From the NCBI RefSeq assembly GCF_030324495.1, contig NZ_JACAGN010000007.1:124001-188000 (forward strand): 64,000 bases of DNA, read 5' to 3'. Position numbers and translations under genes: made by a program. Shown piece by piece: positions 16,856-26,639 of the stretch. Origin of the DNA: Myroides sp. 1354 (GTDB taxonomy: Bacteria; Bacteroidota; Bacteroidia; Flavobacteriales; Flavobacteriaceae). The stretch's first letter is position 1. The number at the start of each line of letters is the position of its first letter. The notes under the pieces were generated by a model. It did no database searches. It was given only the letters and a program-made list of their open reading frames with translations, and had not been told where the DNA came from.

Positions 16856-19708
16856 ATGAAAACAAATGCATTTGCTTTAAGACACATTGGCCCTCGTGCT
16901 GAGGACATGGCACAAATGTTTAAAACTGTGAAAGTTGACAACATTGAACAATTAATCGATGAGACTTTTCCAACTTCAATTCGCTTAAAACAAGATTTAG
17001 ATCTTGCTCCTGCAATGACGGAATATGAGTATTTATCTTATATTCAGAACTTAGGCAACAAAAACAAAATCTTTCGTTCTTATATTGGATTAGGATACAA
17101 CGAATCTGTTAGCCCTGCTCCTATTATTCGCAACGTATTTGAAAACGCTGGTTGGTACACAGCTTATACTCCGTACCAAGCTGAGATTGCACAAGGTCGT
17201 TTAGAGGCTTTATTAAATTTCCAAACAACAGTAATTGAATTAGCTGGAATGGAAATTGCCAATGCTTCTTTATTAGATGAAGGTACTGCTGCTGCAGAAG
17301 CCATGATGTTATTATACGATGTTCGTACAAGAGATCAAAAGAAAAATAACGCGTTAAAATTCTTCGTTTCTGAAGAGATTTTACCTCAAACGTTATCTGT
17401 ATTACAAACGCGTTCAGTTCCTTTCGAAATTGAATTAGTTGTAGGCGATCACCAAACCTTTGATTTCTCAGAAGATTTCTTCGGAGCAATCTTACAATAT
17501 CCAGGAAAATACGGTCAAGTATATGATTATGCTGACTTCATTCATACCGCTAAATCAAAAGATATCAAAGTTGCCGTTGCAGCAGATATCTTGTCATTAG
17601 TAACTTTAACTTCTCCAGGAGAAATGGGAGCTGATGTTGTTGTTGGAACAACACAACGTTTTGGTATTCCATTAGGATTTGGAGGACCTCACGCTGGTTT
17701 CTTCACTACAAAAGAAGAGTACAAACGCAGTATGCCAGGTCGTATCATTGGTGTTTCTAAAGATGCAGACGGAAACAGAGCATTGCGTATGGCTTTGCAA
17801 ACACGTGAACAACACATCAAACGCGAAAAAGCAACGTCAAATATCTGTACCGCTCAAGTATTATTAGCTGTTATGGCGAGTTTCTACGCGGTTTACCACG
17901 GACCAAATGGTCTTCGTTTTATTGCAAACCAAGTACATGCAAAAGCAAATACGGTTGCTGAAAACTTAGCTAAATTAGGTATTGAGCAAACCAATACAGC
18001 TTACTTCGATACCATCGTTGTAAAAGCAGATGCTGCTAAAGTTAGACCTATCGCTGAAGCAAACCAAGTAAACTTCTACTATATCGATGCCAATACAATT
18101 TCAATCTCTTTAAACGAGACAGTAAATGTAAATGACATCAATACAATCATCGCTATCTTCGCTCAAGCAGTAGGTAAAGAAGCCTTTACTATTACAGCTT
18201 TAAATGAAGAAGCAGTAAATTACCCAGCAAAATTAAAACGTACTTCTAAATTCTTAGAGCACGACGTATTTAATAGCTACCACTCTGAAACAGAGTTAAT
18301 GCGTTACATCAAGCGTTTAGAGCGCAAAGATTTAGCATTAAACCAATCGATGATTTCATTGGGATCTTGTACCATGAAGTTGAATGCGGCAGCTGAAATG
18401 CTTCCGTTAAGCAACGGTCAATGGAACAACATCCACCCTTTTGCTCCACTAGATCAAGCACAAGGTTATATCGAAATGTTGAAAGACTTAGAGCATAAAT
18501 TAAATATTATCACTGGTTTTGCTGGAACAACATTACAGCCAAACTCTGGTGCACAAGGAGAATACGCTGGATTAATGGCGATTCGCGCTTACCACCAATC
18601 AAGAGGTGATTTCCAAAGAAATATTGCTTTAATCCCTGCTTCTGCTCACGGAACAAACCCTGCTTCTGCAGCAATGGCTGGAATGAAAGTGGTAGTAACA
18701 AAAACAACTCCTGAAGGAAATATCGATGTGGCTGACTTAAGAGAAAAAGCAGAATTACACAAAGACAATCTTTCTTGTTTAATGGTTACTTACCCTTCTA
18801 CTCATGGAGTGTACGAATCTGCAATCATGGAAATTACACAAATTATCCACGATAACGGAGGACAAGTATATATGGATGGTGCGAATATGAACGCTCAAGT
18901 TGGATTTACTAACCCAGCTTCTATTGGTGCTGACGTTTGTCACTTAAACTTACACAAAACATTTGCTATTCCTCACGGTGGTGGTGGACCTGGAGTTGGA
19001 CCTATCTGTGTGGCTGAGCATTTAGTAGAATTTTTACCTTCTAACCCATTAGTGGCTGTAGGTGGTAAAAATGCAATTACTTCTATTTCTTCTGCTCCTT
19101 ACGGTTCTGCATTAGTGTGTTTAATCTCTTACGGTTATATCTCTATGTTGGGAACAGAAGGATTGAAAAAAGTAACGCAAACAGCAATCTTGAATGCGAA
19201 CTATATGAAGTCTAGATTAGAAGAGCACTATGCTATTTTATATACAGGTGAAAAAGGACGTGCAGCACACGAAATGATTGTTGACGTTCGCGAATTCAAA
19301 GAAAAAGGAATTGAAGTAACTGATATCGCTAAGCGTTTAATCGATTACGGTTTCCACGCACCAACGGTTTCTTTCCCTGTAGCAGGTACTTTAATGATCG
19401 AACCAACAGAAAGTGAAAGCTTAGCTGAAATCGATCGTTTCTGTGATGCAATGATTTCTATTCGTCAAGAAATTGAAAACGCTACAATTGAAAACCCAGT
19501 AAATGAATTAAAGAATGCACCGCATACTTTAGCTTTATTAACTGCAGATAATTGGGATCTTCCTTACTCAAGACAAAAAGCAGCGTATCCATTAGAATAC
19601 GTAGCTGAAAACAAATTCTGGCCTACTGTACGTCGTATTGATGACGCTTATGGAGATAGAAACTTAGTTTGTTCTTGTGCTCCAATTGAAGCTTATCTTG
19701 AAAATTAA
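16856..19708 (+). CDS. gcvP: glycine dehydrogenase (P-protein of the glycine cleavage system)
   Basis: 950 residues from the ATG at 16856 (MKTNAFALRHIGPR), the usual N-terminus; a longer start at 16811 would cover the promoter. This is the full-length fused form with both homologous halves. The pyridoxal-phosphate lysine lies in HLNLHKTFAIPHGGGGPG (Lys701). It decarboxylates glycine and passes the aminomethyl group to the H-protein. The other gcv genes are not in this window. Codon use is strongly biased, as expected for a well-expressed housekeeping gene. Confidence 0.97.
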   Translation: MKTNAFALRHIGPRAEDMAQMFKTVKVDNIEQLIDETFPTSIRLKQDLDLAPAMTEYEYLSYIQNLGNKNKIFRSYIGLGYNESVSPAPIIRNVFENAGWYTAYTPYQAEIAQGRLEALLNFQTTVIELAGMEIANASLLDEGTAAAEAMMLLYDVRTRDQKKNNALKFFVSEEILPQTLSVLQTRSVPFEIELVVGDHQTFDFSEDFFGAILQYPGKYGQVYDYADFIHTAKSKDIKVAVAADILSLVTLTSPGEMGADVVVGTTQRFGIPLGFGGPHAGFFTTKEEYKRSMPGRIIGVSKDADGNRALRMALQTREQHIKREKATSNICTAQVLLAVMASFYAVYHGPNGLRFIANQVHAKANTVAENLAKLGIEQTNTAYFDTIVVKADAAKVRPIAEANQVNFYYIDANTISISLNETVNVNDINTIIAIFAQAVGKEAFTITALNEEAVNYPAKLKRTSKFLEHDVFNSYHSETELMRYIKRLERKDLALNQSMISLGSCTMKLNAAAEMLPLSNGQWNNIHPFAPLDQAQGYIEMLKDLEHKLNIITGFAGTTLQPNSGAQGEYAGLMAIRAYHQSRGDFQRNIALIPASAHGTNPASAAMAGMKVVVTKTTPEGNIDVADLREKAELHKDNLSCLMVTYPSTHGVYESAIMEITQIIHDNGGQVYMDGANMNAQVGFTNPASIGADVCHLNLHKTFAIPHGGGGPGVGPICVAEHLVEFLPSNPLVAVGGKNAITSISSAPYGSALVCLISYGYISMLGTEGLKKVTQTAILNANYMKSRLEEHYAILYTGEKGRAAHEMIVDVREFKEKGIEVTDIAKRLIDYGFHAPTVSFPVAGTLMIEPTESESLAEIDRFCDAMISIRQEIENATIENPVNELKNAPHTLALLTADNWDLPYSRQKAAYPLEYVAENKFWPTVRRIDDAYGDRNLVCSCAPIEAYLEN

Positions 19709-19726
19709 TTCACTGTAATATAATTG

Positions 19727-19760
19727 AAAAACGCCATCGAAATCGATGGCGTTTTTTTTT
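19727..19760. terminator. bidirectional terminator between gcvP and the TOMM operon
   Basis: AACGCCATCGA pairs with TCGATGGCGTT, flanked by A on the left and nine T on the right. It can end both gcvP (plus) and the TonB-receptor gene (minus) that converges on it. Confidence 0.85.
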
Positions 19761-19791
19761 CACTTTAGTAAGTGATACAATACAAGTAGAT

Positions 19792-21723
19792 TTAAAATTT
19801 AAATTGTAAACCAAAATATAGAATTCTCCCCTGAAAATTTTGAAAGTAAACACGGGAGTAATCTGTCGAATAATATGCTTTTTTCTCATTGTTTCGATTC
19901 AATACATTCGTAATCGAAGCATATACAATCAAGAATGTATCGCGAATTGAAACCATTTTATTGATCGTAAAATCCACTCTAAAATAGGTATTAAAATACT
20001 GTCGATTATCCATTTTAAAAGAAGGAATAAAAAGTTCATTTTCAGCATCAAAAAAAGTAGAATGGATGAAAGGATAAGATTCTCCTGAATGCATAGTCCC
20101 CACCAAAGATGCTGTAAATAGACGAGGGTTATTATAGGTTAATTGTGATTTTAAGAAATACATCCAACGCGTATTTGGGGTATTATTAATATCAACCGAT
20201 TGGTACAATAGTGTATTGGATACTCCAAAAGATAAATACCGACCAAATAGATGTTTATAAGCGCCTTCCGCTCCCCATATTTGTCGATGTGAAAACTCTT
20301 CTAACCTCGACAAGAATACATTTCCTTTATCTTTTTTAAAATATACCGCACCACTTACTTCGTCTTTTTCTGTTTCCCAATAGTAATCCAAAGCCACTTG
20401 CTTGCTGTTATACATTCCAAGGGAGTAATTGTAAGAATTGGGCGTAATATAACTATTGTAATTACCTAGACTAAAAATAAATCGATGCTGTGTATTAAGT
20501 TTATAAAAGGTTGAAAATTGCCCGCTTAAAAATGAAAACTGATTCGCTTGCTCCAACATACTTTTGCGAAGACCTAAGGATAATCCAAAATGATTACCAA
20601 CCTTATAATCTGTATATAAATACGCCTCCACTGCTGTAAATTTCATTCGTTTTTCTTGATAAATAACAGGATCTTGTGGACGCATAGCATAAAAAAACTC
20701 CCCGTGAAAATCCTCATTTTTATATTGGGTAGTCGTATAATCTACTCCATATTGTACATGCCATGCATAGCCAATTCGATAGCGATGAGACACTGTCAGA
20801 AAATATTGTACGTAAGTGGCAGTTGCATCAAGATTAGCAAATGTATAAGCTCCCCTACTTTGATCCATTAACGTAGATAATTTAAACAAAGATCTATCAC
20901 TGTTGTATTCTAACGACTGAATGGTAAAAAATCGCTTTTGTTTGGCAAGGGCATCTCCTATATACTGTAAATGATAATTTTTAGCATCGTAACGCTCATT
21001 TAAATAATACGTATAACTTGACAAATTCAAACGATTCGACAACCTAACCCGAAAATGCAGTCCCGCATCCTTGGATTGAAAAGCGTTCAAATCTGTCAAA
21101 CTTTGTGCGTTCACTTGCTGGAGTACATTCGAAAATTGAAAATTAGAATAGAGTTGAACAAAAGCACTTTCTCCTATTTTTTTATTTATTTGAGCACCTA
21201 GATTAGACAATCCCAAAATCACTTGATAAGAATCTTGGTTCAACTGCTTTATCGTTTCTATTTCCACCATTCCCCCTGTTGAATTGCCGTAATTCAAGGG
21301 AGGATTGCTTGCGTATACATATTGTTTCTCCAACATTTCTGTATTGAAAATAGAAAAATTCCCCCATCCATTCTCTTGTGTATTTCGAACTGGGTTTACA
21401 ACAGGAGCACCGTTAACATATACCCTAGATTGATCTGCTAATGCCCCCCTTAGTACAGGATTTGCTGTTTCTGAACTAGAGGTTGACATAGGCAATAGAC
21501 TGATCGCCTTAAGTGGATCTCCACTAGAAGCAGGATTAAAATAAATATCTAAACGATTCAGGCTAACACTCGAGAACTTTTCTGCGATTGGATTTTTATT
21601 GACAATAATAATTTCGTGCAACGGCTGAGACGTTGAATCTTGTTTTACTTCCTGTGCATACCCTAGTATACCAATAAGACTAAAACCTACAGATGAAACA
21701 AAATGACTAAGAAGAGCATGCAT
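19792..21723 (-). CDS. TonB-dependent outer-membrane receptor of the TOMM operon
   Basis: About 643 residues from the ATG at 21723; the earlier start would lie deep in the preceding gene. It has a signal peptide (about 1-24, GILGYAQ), a plug domain (about 35-170, including PVLRGALADQSRVYVNGAPV and STGGMVEIET) and a C-terminal beta-barrel ending in ILYFGLQFKF. It lacks the STN and carboxypeptidase-like domains of SusC. It is the last gene of the modified-peptide operon and overlaps the M50 gene by 17 bases. A TonB receptor suggests uptake of the mature product, possibly as a metal complex, or else self-protection. Both are inference. Confidence 0.8.
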   Translation of the reverse strand: MHALLSHFVSSVGFSLIGILGYAQEVKQDSTSQPLHEIIIVNKNPIAEKFSSVSLNRLDIYFNPASSGDPLKAISLLPMSTSSSETANPVLRGALADQSRVYVNGAPVVNPVRNTQENGWGNFSIFNTEMLEKQYVYASNPPLNYGNSTGGMVEIETIKQLNQDSYQVILGLSNLGAQINKKIGESAFVQLYSNFQFSNVLQQVNAQSLTDLNAFQSKDAGLHFRVRLSNRLNLSSYTYYLNERYDAKNYHLQYIGDALAKQKRFFTIQSLEYNSDRSLFKLSTLMDQSRGAYTFANLDATATYVQYFLTVSHRYRIGYAWHVQYGVDYTTTQYKNEDFHGEFFYAMRPQDPVIYQEKRMKFTAVEAYLYTDYKVGNHFGLSLGLRKSMLEQANQFSFLSGQFSTFYKLNTQHRFIFSLGNYNSYITPNSYNYSLGMYNSKQVALDYYWETEKDEVSGAVYFKKDKGNVFLSRLEEFSHRQIWGAEGAYKHLFGRYLSFGVSNTLLYQSVDINNTPNTRWMYFLKSQLTYNNPRLFTASLVGTMHSGESYPFIHSTFFDAENELFIPSFKMDNRQYFNTYFRVDFTINKMVSIRDTFLIVYASITNVLNRNNEKKAYYSTDYSRVYFQNFQGRILYFGLQFKF

Positions 21724-22768
21724 ATAAAACAAGCAAAAACAAAGGAATAGTGAAACACCCCCAAGCAAATACAACGGCTAGACAACTGAAAATAAAATAG
21801 ACCAAATACAAGAACCTCTGTACCGTAAACGGCTTTTTACGCAAGTGTAAAGCAACAAGATAAGACTCCCGCCAAAGATTTTCTTTTCCAAGCCAATCAT
21901 TGAGTATAAAATATCCATCTGTTTGAGGTAAGAACACATTTATATTAAAAACAAATCGTATTCCAATAGAGAGTAGCATGGAGTATCCTATAAAAACAAG
22001 AGTAGGATGGGTATCCTTCCAAACTATCGTTCCCAAAAGTATCCACACGACTGTAGTCATATCCCATAGAATTCCGCCAGCATAAATCCATAAACGATGT
22101 TTCTTAGTAGAAACTTGCTGAATATACAATTTGTTATAAAACACAGGAATCACAAACAACAACAAACCTATACCAAAAATGGAGCATTTCCCCTTGTATA
22201 ATTTATAAAAAAAATAGTGTCCCCATTCGTGTATAATAATACTTGCAAAAGCCCCTAAGTAAATAAAGACAATCAATTGTTTAAAAGAATAAGGAACAAG
22301 ATACAAGGTCGATTTATAGTTTTCAATAAATGCTAGGGGGTACCCAAATAAATAACAAAGGGCACCCAATGTCAGACCTATCCATAACCAAAATAACAAC
22401 ATCCGTAACTTTTTGTTTTCTACTAATCGCTCAAATAATGATCCGGTAAAGTCCAAGAATAATAATTCGAATATTGCTTTTCGTCTCTTCAAACGCAATT
22501 GAAAAAACGATTTCTTCTCCGCTACTTTCTCTACTAAAATTCCTTTCTGTTTCGCTAGATCTAAGAGTGTTTCCAATTGTTGCGCTCCAATCTCTACTTT
22601 AGCGCTAAAAAACGCAATCACAGCCTGTTTATCCAACACCTGACAATAATACGCAATGATTTCATATTCAATTTTAGAAAGTTTCACTAAATGATTTTCA
22701 TCTCGAATTTTCAATAGCAACTGATCCTGCTGTTCTTCTATACAAATACTTTCATTTAACTTCATCAT
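21707..22768 (-). CDS. PqqD-like / M50-type membrane metallopeptidase
   Basis: About 353 residues. The start at 22768 lies 2 bases after the dehydrogenase stop codon. The first 80 residues resemble a PqqD-like peptide-binding domain. About six membrane helices follow, with the zinc motif HEWGH (His180-His184) in the second or third helix and LPQTDGYFILNDWLG near residue 295, matching the second M50 motif. Such proteins accompany ribosomal peptide clusters and are candidates for cutting the leader peptide at the membrane. It overlaps the receptor gene downstream. A role in export is possible but not shown. Confidence 0.75.
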   Translation of the reverse strand: MMKLNESICIEEQQDQLLLKIRDENHLVKLSKIEYEIIAYYCQVLDKQAVIAFFSAKVEIGAQQLETLLDLAKQKGILVEKVAEKKSFFQLRLKRRKAIFELLFLDFTGSLFERLVENKKLRMLLFWLWIGLTLGALCYLFGYPLAFIENYKSTLYLVPYSFKQLIVFIYLGAFASIIIHEWGHYFFYKLYKGKCSIFGIGLLLFVIPVFYNKLYIQQVSTKKHRLWIYAGGILWDMTTVVWILLGTIVWKDTHPTLVFIGYSMLLSIGIRFVFNINVFLPQTDGYFILNDWLGKENLWRESYLVALHLRKKPFTVQRFLYLVYFIFSCLAVVFAWGCFTIPLFLLVLYACSS

Positions 22769-22770
22769 TC

Positions 22771-23628
22771 TTATTTTAATTGATCTCCAATAGCCATACA
22801 AAATAAGGGTTGATGTAAGCTGTTTTTCAGGGCAAGAAACTGATGCATTTCCTTGCTCAAAAAACCACCAAATGCACAACCTCTCAGTTCCAATGCTGCT
22901 AAAGCTAGGTAAGCAGCATGTATAAATTCTCCAACCTCAACCAAAGACAAAGCGACTCCAAAATCTTGATACTTAAAGGATTGTTTATTAAAAACAGAAG
23001 AAAAGATGACAAACGCAGAAGCTTGATCAAAATCAATGGAAGAAGAATCTGCCTTCATTATAATCTCGTAAAAAAAATCCCATTCTGCCGCAGTAGGTAA
23101 AGCTCGAATTAATTCCAAGCTAAACGTAAATACATTATAGTGATAAACCCCTAATGGCAATTCAGTGATTCGATGATTGACAAAATAAATTTCTGTGGGA
23201 TACAAAGAACCTCCTGAGGCAATATTTCTCTTCATCTGAGTTAATGATACTCCTTTGAAATCGAATTCTTCTTGACCTGTTACCGTATAAAACAAATTAA
23301 AAAAGGCACTAACTTGATTCAGGTTAATCGGATCGTTTCCAAATCGCCTTACGCTTTTTCGCTCTTGGTTTAATTCGGCTAAGCACCGTGCCTTTTGAGA
23401 GGAAAAAGGTATGGACTGCAACACATAAGTTTCACAAAAGCCCATTTCATATTTAGCGTCCATTATTTTTTTCATCATCTCAGGACTGTTGTTGATGTAA
23501 GCCATTCGTTTAAATTTATCCCTCGACTCTTTATCGTATTTTTTAAATTTTATACTGTTCAAAAAATCTAGAGTATGCTCACTCAATTGATGTGCTGACA
23601 ATACATTCAGTTGTTCTTCTCTAGTCAT
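22771..23628 (-). CDS. SagB-type flavin dehydrogenase (azoline oxidase)
   Basis: 285 residues of the nitroreductase/SagB family. FMN-binding features are the ERKSVRRFGNDPINL region (about 88-103), ASGGSLYPTEIYFVNH (about 137-152), GVYHYNVFTFSLELI, and the C-terminal ALELRGCAFGGFLSKEMHQFLAL. In streptolysin-type and other TOMM pathways this enzyme oxidises thiazolines/oxazolines made by YcaO to aromatic thiazoles/oxazoles. Its start codon overlaps the lipoprotein gene stop by an ATGA junction. Functional flavin use is inferred from family membership. Confidence 0.85.
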   Translation of the reverse strand: MTREEQLNVLSAHQLSEHTLDFLNSIKFKKYDKESRDKFKRMAYINNSPEMMKKIMDAKYEMGFCETYVLQSIPFSSQKARCLAELNQERKSVRRFGNDPINLNQVSAFFNLFYTVTGQEEFDFKGVSLTQMKRNIASGGSLYPTEIYFVNHRITELPLGVYHYNVFTFSLELIRALPTAAEWDFFYEIIMKADSSSIDFDQASAFVIFSSVFNKQSFKYQDFGVALSLVEVGEFIHAAYLALAALELRGCAFGGFLSKEMHQFLALKNSLHQPLFCMAIGDQLK

Positions 23629-24416
23629 GGGGTTGATTGTCTTGCATTATACTTCTCATGTAATTCTTCTAAAGCTTTTGTCTTTCCTTCTTGTTCGTAA
23701 TACTGCTCCAATAAATGATACAGTTGGTTCCTTCCCCAAGTAGGACTATACTCTGTATTTTCAATAACATCTGGGCATGCTAAGCCCTTCAACGCATAAG
23801 TTTCTACCTTTTTCATCCCACCAAACATCTTAGGCGTGTGAAAATTGTGAGAAGCCAATACGAGATAAGCTCGAAGGTTATTCTTATTCAGCTCCAAAGC
23901 ATGATTAGCTGCTGTTTCAACTGCCGTTGAGACTCTTGCTAATTGAGTAATAGTTGCAAATTGAATTGAAAAAGAAGTAACCTGAGCCAGAAGCGCATAA
24001 TACTCTGAATTTTCATATTCTCTTTCTTGAAGCGTTTGGAGTGACTGCGCAATCGTTTTCGCAGCTAAATCATCTTCTGAGCGAAGGTTCTGATAAAAAA
24101 CTGCGGTATAATAAAGTAAGTACGCTTTCCAATACATCGCGTAAAAGCGGGTGTGAATTTGATTTATACGCTTTAATTCACTTTCAACAAGATGAAGATC
24201 TTTCTCTTTAAATAGTTTCTTTACAAGACTATCCATTCGAATTTGATACGTTTGTTTTGTAAAAATATCCGTTGGAAAATAAACCAAATCAATCGGTTCC
24301 TCTTGAACTGAACTAGGTAGCACATCACTGCTTTTAGGCTTATAACTACAAAAGAAACAGATACTCATGATACTGAGTAATAGACTAGTTTTCATATATT
24401 TTTTTAATTGTTTCAT
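23625..24416 (-). CDS. TPR-like putative lipoprotein of the TOMM operon
   Basis: 263 residues from the ATG at 24416, which lies 11 bases after the YcaO stop codon. The N-terminus is a lipoprotein-like signal (LLSIMSICFFCS). The rest is alpha-helical, with TPR-like segments, including AANHALELNKNNLRAYLVLA followed by the conserved-looking PKMFGGMKKVETYALKGL. I do not recognise a function. In the operon it could be an immunity or scaffold protein, or help present the peptide at the envelope. Confidence 0.6.
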   Translation of the reverse strand: MKQLKKYMKTSLLLSIMSICFFCSYKPKSSDVLPSSVQEEPIDLVYFPTDIFTKQTYQIRMDSLVKKLFKEKDLHLVESELKRINQIHTRFYAMYWKAYLLYYTAVFYQNLRSEDDLAAKTIAQSLQTLQEREYENSEYYALLAQVTSFSIQFATITQLARVSTAVETAANHALELNKNNLRAYLVLASHNFHTPKMFGGMKKVETYALKGLACPDVIENTEYSPTWGRNQLYHLLEQYYEQEGKTKALEELHEKYNARQSTP

Positions 24417-24427
24417 GGTATGTCTAG

Positions 24428-25708
24428 TTAAGGGAATGGATGAGGAAAATGGGTAAACCAATTTTCATTTGAATCAAACAATCCCAGATAAGGATAATTA
24501 AAATCACCAGTTAACAAACTGAGTTGTGGAGTTATTACTTTAATCACTTCAAAACCCAATTGTTGAACATCTCTCGTACTCAAATTTGCATAATACACTT
24601 CTTGTATTCCCTTATCCATCAGCTCACTGGCAGTTAAGTTCACGATGTGATGGGAATGTACCTCTTGCCAATCCAGCGTGTAATTACCCTCTCGTCTCAC
24701 ATCTTGTAAAAGAGGAACATGTTCAATCAGCTCTGGAAAGAGATTGTATAAAGCGTAGTGTTTCTTAAAAGAATCGATTTGAGAAAAATCAAGAGCTCTC
24801 ATTTTTTCAGGAGATAATACCGTTCTAAATTGCTCACAGGTAAATGCGGTATACTCTATTCCTTGATAGGCTTCAATAACTGCCTTTACAATTGCTTCTT
24901 TTTTATTCAACCTGGCCGCAGCTCCTACACTTTGATAAACCTTATTCCCTTTTTTAAACAAGATAAAAACAGCAAAAGTTGGACAAAAAGCGTGCTCACT
25001 CAGATCATAGGTTATAATTTTCACCTTACTATTGTCAAATAATTGTTGAATTTGCTGATCTGTTTTAAACTGTTTCAGAATAAAAGCTTGGTCATATTTT
25101 TTAAACTGTTGATGGTGTTGACTATACCAAAATTTTACAAAACCATCTCTTTCTATGCATTCCAATAATCCTCCCTGAATAGCCAGTTCTAAATTCGTAT
25201 GTGCTGCTGTTCCTGTAGATGTATTTTTATGGTATAAGCCATCCCCTTTAATATTCTCTACATTGACCATAAAAAAAGGCAACAAAATTTCCTCTTGCGT
25301 ACTATAATTATATCCTTTTATCCAATGGGTCTGACTGTGTTCGTCTAGGCGATGAAGTTCAAAGTTGGGGTGATTGTATTGTTCAGTTGTAAAGTAACGT
25401 ATGCAATGCGGAGGATAACAGGTGTGCACGCTCTTAAGTTCATCATATGCCCCATAAATCAATTTTTTATTCAATTGAAAACTAGAAGCATACCGTTCTA
25501 AATACTCTCCTAAAGCAGCCACATCTGCTTGTTGCTCATTTAGCGCAATTCCACCGCCATAAATAGTGGTTCGATTGTTTTTCATCACGTATAAATGATC
25601 TGAAAAACACACAGTTTCGCACATATTAGCGGGCAAATATAAATTTCGTGCTACCCTTAACTTGGGATTATTTAAAAACCCAATTTTTCCGTATAATCTG
25701 TGCATCAT
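24428..25708 (-). CDS. YcaO-family cyclodehydratase (azoline-forming)
   Basis: 426 residues from the ATG at 25708, which overlaps the upstream stop codon in an ATGA junction. The ATP-binding glutamates sit in ADVAALGEYLERYAS (about 53-67) and ELAIQGGLLECIERDGF (about 155-172), with ARLNKKEAIVKAVIEAYQG further on. The protein ends in PHPFP, the C-terminal PxPxP feature known for azoline-forming YcaO proteins. It uses ATP to turn cysteine and serine residues of the precursor into thiazolines/oxazolines with the ThiF-like partner encoded upstream. It is the key evidence that this operon is a TOMM/LAP pathway. Confidence 0.9.
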   Translation of the reverse strand: MMHRLYGKIGFLNNPKLRVARNLYLPANMCETVCFSDHLYVMKNNRTTIYGGGIALNEQQADVAALGEYLERYASSFQLNKKLIYGAYDELKSVHTCYPPHCIRYFTTEQYNHPNFELHRLDEHSQTHWIKGYNYSTQEEILLPFFMVNVENIKGDGLYHKNTSTGTAAHTNLELAIQGGLLECIERDGFVKFWYSQHHQQFKKYDQAFILKQFKTDQQIQQLFDNSKVKIITYDLSEHAFCPTFAVFILFKKGNKVYQSVGAAARLNKKEAIVKAVIEAYQGIEYTAFTCEQFRTVLSPEKMRALDFSQIDSFKKHYALYNLFPELIEHVPLLQDVRREGNYTLDWQEVHSHHIVNLTASELMDKGIQEVYYANLSTRDVQQLGFEVIKVITPQLSLLTGDFNYPYLGLFDSNENWFTHFPHPFP

Positions 25709-26580
25709 AAGGGACAATAAACAGATAAGTCATTACAAAACTCGCACGAAGGATCACCTAACACCATTAGATACTGATTGTGATAACGATGAAAATCGAC
25801 AAACACTGCTTTGTTATACCGTGTTTTATCTCCTTCAATCATAATTTTATGCAATTCATTGTAAATAAAAGCCGTATTGATTGAAAATGATCCAATTTCC
25901 CATACTGAAAATGGGTGATCTTTAATCCTCTCTTTCTCTAAAAGTTGCTCCATGAGAATAGCTGGTGTCGTTGCATTAAACATCTTCCTCATTTCAATAC
26001 AATTCAAACAAACGGTTCCTTTCTGATGATTCATTAAAGGACCTAATAGGATCCCATTCTCAAATAATTCAACAAATAAAAAATCTGTGGAGGTAGTTTG
26101 TTGTACTAAGCTAATCTGTTGAATTGTTTTTGCATTATAGAAGTAAGGCCCTACAAGAAGCGTTAAAGTTGCCGATGAAGCAGCCGGTTGGAGAACAATA
26201 TTCTCTTCTGATATGTTGTAAACATTAGAAACTTTGATTTGATCAGGTAATCCCTTTATGAAAGTCTGCAACAAATTGGAATGAACACCAAATTCTCCAA
26301 TAATATCTAATTTCATCTCCATTTTTTTTTCAATATCCGGGTAGATAAATTGGTGCATAGTCAACCACGATAGTAAGTCATTAACTCTATCTTTCTGTGA
26401 GACATAGGGATAAGAAAATGTAAAATCTGGAGGAATAGGTACTTGTTCTTGTACTAAAGCAAGAACAGCAATCATATCGTTTGCATCTTTTCCTTTAATC
26501 TTCTTAATTGAATTTGAATCAGACAATACGATATATTCATTGTGATCCGTTTGAATAATTTTCCATTTTTTCTTCTTCAT
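25705..26580 (-). CDS. TOMM leader-binding E1/ThiF-like cyclodehydratase partner
   Basis: 291 residues. The N-terminal 90 residues resemble a RiPP-recognition element. The middle resembles a degenerate ThiF/E1 domain without a clear ATP loop. Two zinc-type CxxC pairs are present (Cys191/Cys194 in VCLNC and Cys279/Cys282 in CEFC), as in the C-proteins of TOMM cyclodehydratases. It would hold the precursor leader and activate the YcaO enzyme. It follows the precursor gene after a hairpin and overlaps ycaO by 4 bases. Confidence 0.8.
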   Translation of the reverse strand: MKKKKWKIIQTDHNEYIVLSDSNSIKKIKGKDANDMIAVLALVQEQVPIPPDFTFSYPYVSQKDRVNDLLSWLTMHQFIYPDIEKKMEMKLDIIGEFGVHSNLLQTFIKGLPDQIKVSNVYNISEENIVLQPAASSATLTLLVGPYFYNAKTIQQISLVQQTTSTDFLFVELFENGILLGPLMNHQKGTVCLNCIEMRKMFNATTPAILMEQLLEKERIKDHPFSVWEIGSFSINTAFIYNELHKIMIEGDKTRYNKAVFVDFHRYHNQYLMVLGDPSCEFCNDLSVYCPL

Positions 26581-26590
26581 AAATGTGTAA

Positions 26591-26631
26591 ATTAAAAACT
26601 AGTAACACCAACTTTCATTGGTATTACTAGT
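26591..26631 (-). terminator. attenuator-like hairpin between precursor and enzyme genes
   Basis: On the minus strand a 14-base-pair stem (26618-26631 with 26598-26611) closes a six-base loop and is followed by TTTTAATTT. The one imperfect pair is G-U in minus-strand RNA but A-C in plus-strand RNA, so the structure is tuned to the operon transcript. A leaky terminator here would give much more precursor than enzyme message, as known between sagA and sagB. Confidence 0.7.
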
Positions 26632-26639
26632 CTGAGTTA

